DNA of 8,932 nucleotides. Source: an uncultured Mollicutes bacterium. Its GTDB lineage: Bacteria; Bacillota_I; Bacilli_A; RFN20; CAG-826. The position numbers and the translations under genes were made by a program. The stretch lies in the NCBI GenBank assembly GCA_937893635.1, contig CALBGF010000140.1, positions 1 through 8,932 of the forward strand. Direction: 5' to 3'. The notes under the pieces are model-generated. The model was not told where the DNA came from. It saw only the letters and a list, made by a program, of their open reading frames with translations, and did not search any database. Positions 4,290 through 8,932 of the stretch are shown here, piece after piece. Position 1 is the first letter of the stretch; every line of letters begins with the position of its first letter.

Positions 4290-6896
4290 TTAATCTCCTA
4301 AATCATCAAAAATAGAAATTTGCTCATAGCCATTAGATGAATCTTTTTCATCTTGTGGTTCTTCTTCTACATGGCTCAATTTCATTTCTGGAAGTTTAGT
4401 TTTACCTTTTAAGGCTTTAAACTCATCATCGACATATTCAATATAATCAATATATCCATCGACGATAGTATTTTTATCACTTAATTCATCCATGTTCTTC
4501 TTAGCGTATTTATCACTTGGAGTAGGTTTGAAATCAGTAATATTAACATTTAAGATATCACGATTATCAAGTACTAAGTTAATATTGACACTATCAAGGC
4601 CTTTAACAATCTTCTTAGCATATACTAAGTTTTGCGGATCTGACTTGAAACATTTGAAAGAATTTTGTAATTTTCCTAAACGTGCAGTTAAAGTCAAATA
4701 TGAAGAATCAAATATTCTTTCGGTGCCGTGATCAGTAAATAAAATGAATTTAGCTTTTTCTTCTGGCATCATCGCATACATTCTAACGACTTGATCGCCG
4801 TTTCTTAATGACATTGCCTTAACACCACTTGTTCTAATTCCTGTTGGAACAATCTCATTTTCATTATAAAATGAAACATTACCTTGGCTAGAGAAAATGG
4901 CAATATCACTATTTCCTGATAAGATAACTGCATCAACGACTTCATCATCTCTTAATAAACGCATACAACCTAATGGACGTGCGTATCTAGTTGTTTCAAA
5001 TTCATTAAGCATAGTCTTTTTAATTTGACCTAAACGAGAAATAAGACCTACACTTAAGTCATCACGGAACTTAGATACCGCAATAACACGAATAATCTTT
5101 TCATCGCTACCTAATTTAACAATGCTGGAAATATGTTTACCTTCATCTTTCCATTTGGTTTCTGGAATTTCATGAACTGGGACAAAACAATAATTACCTT
5201 TATTTGTGAAGCATAATAAATAATCAAGCGTACTTAATACACGATATCCCATCAACACATCACCATTTTTAATACCTGGTAAGGCACCATCACTAGACTT
5301 TTGTGATTTTAAGGAAGAACGCTTAATATAGCCATCTTTAGTAACAACAACATAGCAATCTTCTTTAGCAATTAAATCACGCTTATTAATAGTGATTGTT
5401 TCGCCTTTTTCTTCAATAGATGTACGACGGTCATCACCATATTTATCCGCGATAGCTTTTAAATCTTTAATAATGACTTTATGTAGTTTACGTTCATCCG
5501 CAAGTATTTCATTTAATTCTTTAATTGAGGCTTCTAATGCATTCTTTTCATTGATAAATGTTGTTATATCTGTATTAGATAATTTATAAAGTTGCAAATT
5601 AACGATAGCTTCAGCTTGTGCATCAGAGAATTTAAACTTCTCCATTAAATTATGCTTAGAATCGGCTTTATCTTTAGATGCACGAATAATACGCACTACT
5701 TCATCTACAACAGAAATTGCTTTAATTAAGCCCTCTAATATGTGTAAACGATTAGTTTGTTTTTCTAAATCAAATTTAGAACGACGGGTAATAACATCAA
5801 CTTGGTGAGCAACATAGGCATTAATAAATGATTTTAAATCCAATGTTTTTGGTCTACCATCCACAATGGCGACCATATTCGCGCTATAGGAAGCACGAAG
5901 TTTAGTTTTATTTAATAAATAATTTAAGACAATATCAATCTTAGCGTCTTTTCTTAAGTCAATAGCAATTCGAAGTCCTTTACGGTCAGATTCATCACGA
6001 ACTTCTAATAAGCCATCAACGGCTTTATCATGACATAAACGGTCAATTTCAACAACGATATCCGATTTTAAAATGCCATATGGAATCTCAGTGACAATAA
6101 TTTGATTGATGTTTTTATCATCGGTAAGAGTTTCTGTTCTTGATACGACTTCAATACGACCTTTACCAGTTTTATAAATGGAAGTAAGTCCTTCTCCTTT
6201 ATAAACGATACCTCCGGTTGGGAAGTCAGGTCCTTTAATAAATTGCATTAAGTCTTCATTAGTAAAATTTTTATGCGATAAGCCATATATTGTCGCGTCT
6301 ATTACTTCACGTAAATTGTGAGGTGGAATATCAGTTGCAACTGCAACAGCGATACCTTCACTACCATTTACAAGTAAGTTTGGGAAACGAGCTGGTAAAA
6401 CAATTGGTTCTAAATTAGTATCATCAAACGTTAATTGCATATCAACTGTTTGTTTATCTAAATCACGAATTAGTTCATTGGCAACTTCTGATAAACGCGC
6501 TTCAGTATAACGGTAAGCCGCAGGACTATCACCATCGATAGAGCCATTATTTCCTTGGAAATCAATCAAAGGAAGACGCACTTTCCATTCTTGTGACATT
6601 CTTGCTAATGCTGAATAAATAGATGTATCACCATGAGGGTGAAATTTACCCATAACATTACCAACTGCGTGCGCACATTTTCTTGTCGGTTTATTAAATG
6701 TATTACCTTCTAGATACATAGAATAAATAATACGACGTTGAACAGGTTTTAAGCCATCACGAACATCAGGGATAGCACGATCTTGAATAACATATTTAGC
6801 GTATGTAGCAAAGCGATCACCCATGACAAATTCTAAAGGAGAATCTTGAATGTTTTCGTTAATTACTTCTTGTTCTACTACTTTTTTCTTAGCCAT
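4290..6896 (-). CDS. parC: DNA topoisomerase IV subunit A (ParC)
   Basis: The 868-residue protein is a type IIA topoisomerase A subunit. The N-terminal region has YVIQDRAIPDVRDGLKPVQR (35-54), then HPHGDTSIY (86-94) and the catalytic tyrosine Y130 in AAYRYTEARLS. ParC rather than GyrA is indicated by the YLEGNTFNKPTRK segment (61-73), GNNGSIDGD (115-123), the lack of a GyrA box (QRRGGKG) in the C-terminal blades, and the adjacent parE. With ParE it forms the A2B2 enzyme that decatenates daughter chromosomes. The quinolone-determining positions equivalent to S80 and E84 of S. aureus GrlA are T91 and S95, so the acidic residue is missing. The C-terminus is an acidic tail ending near QISIF (859-863), which resembles a sliding-clamp-binding peptide. 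The start overlaps the parE stop by one base (TAATG), with AAGGAGGT nine bases upstream. Confidence 0.96.
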   Translation of the reverse strand: MAKKKVVEQEVINENIQDSPLEFVMGDRFATYAKYVIQDRAIPDVRDGLKPVQRRIIYSMYLEGNTFNKPTRKCAHAVGNVMGKFHPHGDTSIYSALARMSQEWKVRLPLIDFQGNNGSIDGDSPAAYRYTEARLSEVANELIRDLDKQTVDMQLTFDDTNLEPIVLPARFPNLLVNGSEGIAVAVATDIPPHNLREVIDATIYGLSHKNFTNEDLMQFIKGPDFPTGGIVYKGEGLTSIYKTGKGRIEVVSRTETLTDDKNINQIIVTEIPYGILKSDIVVEIDRLCHDKAVDGLLEVRDESDRKGLRIAIDLRKDAKIDIVLNYLLNKTKLRASYSANMVAIVDGRPKTLDLKSFINAYVAHQVDVITRRSKFDLEKQTNRLHILEGLIKAISVVDEVVRIIRASKDKADSKHNLMEKFKFSDAQAEAIVNLQLYKLSNTDITTFINEKNALEASIKELNEILADERKLHKVIIKDLKAIADKYGDDRRTSIEEKGETITINKRDLIAKEDCYVVVTKDGYIKRSSLKSQKSSDGALPGIKNGDVLMGYRVLSTLDYLLCFTNKGNYCFVPVHEIPETKWKDEGKHISSIVKLGSDEKIIRVIAVSKFRDDLSVGLISRLGQIKKTMLNEFETTRYARPLGCMRLLRDDEVVDAVILSGNSDIAIFSSQGNVSFYNENEIVPTGIRTSGVKAMSLRNGDQVVRMYAMMPEEKAKFILFTDHGTERIFDSSYLTLTARLGKLQNSFKCFKSDPQNLVYAKKIVKGLDSVNINLVLDNRDILNVNITDFKPTPSDKYAKKNMDELSDKNTIVDGYIDYIEYVDDEFKALKGKTKLPEMKLSHVEEEPQDEKDSSNGYEQISIFDDLGD

Positions 6897-8845
6897 TAAC
6901 GTCTAACCTCCTTCATAAATTCATCATCGACATTAAAGTCAACATTTTCTTCGACCCATTTCTTACGAACATCAGTATCTTTACCCATTAAGACGCCAAC
7001 ACGATATTCCACTAGTAATGGATCTTCAATATTTACACGAATTAAAGTACGAGTTTTAGGATTCATAGTGGTGTCCCAGAGTTGTTCTGCGGACATTTCA
7101 CCAAGACCTTTATAACGTTGGATTTTATATCCAGCGCCAACTTTTTGTTTAGCTTTATCTAAAGATTCATCATCCCAAGCATATTCCATAACTTTTTGTT
7201 TATCTTTGGTCTCTTTGGAAACACCATAAAGAGGTGGAACAGCAATATAAACGTGTCCTGTAGTAATTAAAGGACGCATATAATGATAAAAGAAAGTTAA
7301 TAATAATGTTTGAATGTGAGCACCATCGGTATCAGCATCGGTCATGATAATAATTTTATCATAATGAATATCACTAATATCAAAGCCTTGGCCATATCCA
7401 GCACCAATAGTATTAATTAAAGTAGCAAATTCTTCATTTTTAAGCATTTTATCCATTGCAACTGTATCAGTATTTAATGGTTTACCTCTAAGAGGTAAAA
7501 CACCTTGATGCATACGATCACGACCAGATTTAGCCGTACCGCCAGCGGAATCACCCTCAACGATAAATAATTCATTTTTAGAAAAATCTTTTGATTGAGG
7601 TGGAGTTAATTTACCAGATAAAATAACTTCATTTTTTAATTTTTTATTAGTGTTACGTGCTTCTTCTTTTGCTTTACGGGAAGCAATACGAGCATTTTGA
7701 GCATCAATACATTTTTTAATTAAAGTAACCGCAAATTCTTTATTTTCACTTAAGTAATAAGTAAATTGTGAATATACAAAGTTATTAACTAATTGTAAGG
7801 CTTCTGGAGTACCTAATTTTCCTTTTGTTTGTCCTTCAAATTCTAGTTGATCTTCAGGAATTTTTAAAGAAATAATCGCAGTAATACCTTCACGAATATC
7901 GCTACCTTCTAATTTGATTTTTCCACGTAATAAATTATTATTCGTAGCATAATCATTTACAGCACGTGTGATACCAGTTCTAAAACCAGTTTCGTGTGTA
8001 CCTCCATCACGAGTACGAACATTATTAACATAAGAATAAATTCTTTCATCGTAATAACCCGAACAATATTGGAAAGCAATATCCATTTTGATATGTGATG
8101 TATTATCTTCAAAATCAATAACTGGAGATAATGGGGTATTATTAGCATTTAAAATGCCAACATATTCTTGTAAGCCATTTTCATAATGGAATTCAACCGA
8201 TTCACCAGTTCTTTCATCCTTTAAGATAAAATGAACAGTTTTTAATAAAAATGCCGATTCTTGTAAATGGTTATATATAGTATCCCATTTAAAATCCACA
8301 GTAGAAAATACAGTGGCATCAGGTTTAAAACGAACTAAAGTACCATGACGATTAGTGCGACCAATTAGTTTTAATGGTTCAACAATCTTACCGCCATTAG
8401 CAAATTTTATATAATATTGTTCACCTTTTGTACACACTGTGCATTCTAGCCATTCACTTAATGCATTAGTGACAGATGCACCAACACCATGTAAACCAGC
8501 ACTTGTTGTATAAGCTTTATCAGAGAACTTACCACCAGCGTGCAATTCAGTAAATACTAATTCAATAGCTCTTTTACCAGTATCTTTATTGATGCCAACT
8601 GGAATACCACGACCTTCATCTTGAACACTTAGCGAACCATCTTTATGAATAGTTACAGTTATAAACTTACCAAATCCTGATAATGCTTCATCTACCGCAT
8701 TATCAACAATCTCCCAAACTAGGTGATGTAAACCCATTGCATTAGTGGAACCAATGTACATAGCAGGACGTTTTCTAACACCTTGAAGACCTTTTAATAA
8801 CACGATGTCATTTTCATCATATACGTGATTACTTTTGACAGGCAT
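6896..8845 (-). CDS. parE: DNA topoisomerase IV subunit B (ParE)
   Basis: The 649-residue ATPase subunit has the usual length. The GHKL domain carries E45 and N49 in WEIVDNAVDEAL, DEGRGIP (76-82) and GLHGVG (117-122). The transducer domain carries the ATP-sensing lysine in QTKGKLG (339-345, K341). The TOPRIM domain has EGDSAGGTAKSGRDR (430-444), LPLRGK (450-455) and the metal-binding DADTD (503-507). RYKGLGEM (577-584) follows. LPLRGKPLNTD favours ParE over GyrB, which usually has LPLKGKILNVE, and parC lies directly downstream. It hydrolyses ATP to drive strand passage by topoisomerase IV. The ATG has an AAGGAG Shine-Dalgarno eight bases upstream and a clear promoter about 40 nt away. I see no defect in any catalytic motif. 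Confidence 0.96.
   Translation of the reverse strand: MPVKSNHVYDENDIVLLKGLQGVRKRPAMYIGSTNAMGLHHLVWEIVDNAVDEALSGFGKFITVTIHKDGSLSVQDEGRGIPVGINKDTGKRAIELVFTELHAGGKFSDKAYTTSAGLHGVGASVTNALSEWLECTVCTKGEQYYIKFANGGKIVEPLKLIGRTNRHGTLVRFKPDATVFSTVDFKWDTIYNHLQESAFLLKTVHFILKDERTGESVEFHYENGLQEYVGILNANNTPLSPVIDFEDNTSHIKMDIAFQYCSGYYDERIYSYVNNVRTRDGGTHETGFRTGITRAVNDYATNNNLLRGKIKLEGSDIREGITAIISLKIPEDQLEFEGQTKGKLGTPEALQLVNNFVYSQFTYYLSENKEFAVTLIKKCIDAQNARIASRKAKEEARNTNKKLKNEVILSGKLTPPQSKDFSKNELFIVEGDSAGGTAKSGRDRMHQGVLPLRGKPLNTDTVAMDKMLKNEEFATLINTIGAGYGQGFDISDIHYDKIIIMTDADTDGAHIQTLLLTFFYHYMRPLITTGHVYIAVPPLYGVSKETKDKQKVMEYAWDDESLDKAKQKVGAGYKIQRYKGLGEMSAEQLWDTTMNPKTRTLIRVNIEDPLLVEYRVGVLMGKDTDVRKKWVEENVDFNVDDEFMKEVRR
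6906..6913 (-). promoter_or_regulatory. parC ribosome binding site inside the parE 3' end, with TAATG stop-start overlap
   Basis: A perfect AAGGAGGT Shine-Dalgarno is formed by the parE codons for K-E-V, nine bases before the parC ATG. The parE TAA shares its last A with the parC ATG (6896). This arrangement usually couples translation and would help equal production of the two subunits. Confidence 0.85.
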
Positions 8846-8881
8846 AAAATCAACTCCTTAATAATTAATATTAACTAAATT

Positions 8882-8912
8882 ATTATAGCAAAGTTTTTAT
8901 TGAATTTGTAAC
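8882..8912 (-). promoter_or_regulatory. Extended -10 sigma-A promoter of parE-parC
   Basis: On the minus strand, TGCTATAAT (8882-8890) is a perfect extended -10 element. A weak -35, GTTACA (8907-8912, spacer 19) or TTACAA (8906-8911, spacer 18), lies upstream. Transcription would begin near 8875, leaving about a 30-nt leader before the parE ATG. The extended -10 can compensate for the poor -35. Confidence 0.75.
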
Positions 8913-8932
8913 ATTTTATTTATAAAATAATA

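Noticed and set aside
7957..8148. Minus-strand open frame of 63 codons inside parE
   Set aside because: It is an alternative frame of the well-supported parE gene with no independent start signal.
4290..8845. Assignment of the topoisomerase pair as gyrB-gyrA
   Set aside because: The A subunit lacks the GyrA box and carries ParC-type segments, and the B subunit has LPLRGKPLNTD, which is closer to ParE.
1..8932. Mobile elements, prophage, CRISPR arrays, defence systems, tRNA or rRNA
   Set aside because: No transposase-like or phage-like frames, regular direct repeats, cloverleaf structures or rRNA-like segments were seen. Apart from the sigma factor, the identified genes are core housekeeping genes.

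Overview
The window is AT-rich bacterial DNA with compact, mostly co-directional genes. It suggests a low-GC Bacillota lineage near the Mollicutes/Erysipelotrichia border. Three things support this: the gene order yqeG-yqeH-yhbY-nadD-yqeK is typical of Bacilli, nadD and yqeK are fused as in mycoplasmas, and there is a Firmicutes-type parE-parC pair. All 13 tryptophans in the seven complete proteins are TGG and no frame is broken by TGA, so the ordinary code fits. None of the seven genes ends in TGA, however, so the window does not show TGA acting as a stop. I cannot name the species.

Layout, left to right. Positions 1-68 (minus) hold what may be the first 22 codons of a membrane protein, behind a plausible sigma-A promoter at 115-143. 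Positions 69-323 are non-coding apart from that promoter and a terminator at 273-300. Positions 324-3370 (minus) are a tight operon, read from right to left: yqeG (HAD phosphatase), yqeH (circularly permuted ribosome-assembly GTPase), yhbY (CRM-domain ribosome-assembly protein) and a nadD-yqeK fusion. Compared with B. subtilis, aroE is absent, and the position where rsfS would follow is occupied by the terminator.

A 146-nt divergent intergenic region, with a perfect 18-nt inverted repeat, separates yqeG from a plus-strand sigma factor gene at 3517-4215. That protein closely resembles the sporulation factor sigma-K, including a hydrophobic N-terminal pro-sequence. It converges on parC, and the two share a bidirectional hairpin terminator at 4229-4269. 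Positions 4290-8845 (minus) hold parE and then parC (topoisomerase IV), overlapping by one base (TAATG), behind an extended -10 promoter at 8882-8912.

Most of the window is core housekeeping: ribosome assembly, NAD synthesis, dinucleotide clearance and chromosome decatenation. The most interesting items are the pro-sigma-K-like factor, the NadD-YqeK fusion with an atypical substrate-loop motif, the unusual quinolone-determining residues in ParC, and a possible sliding-clamp-binding peptide at the ParC C-terminus. I see no mobile element, CRISPR array, tRNA or rRNA.
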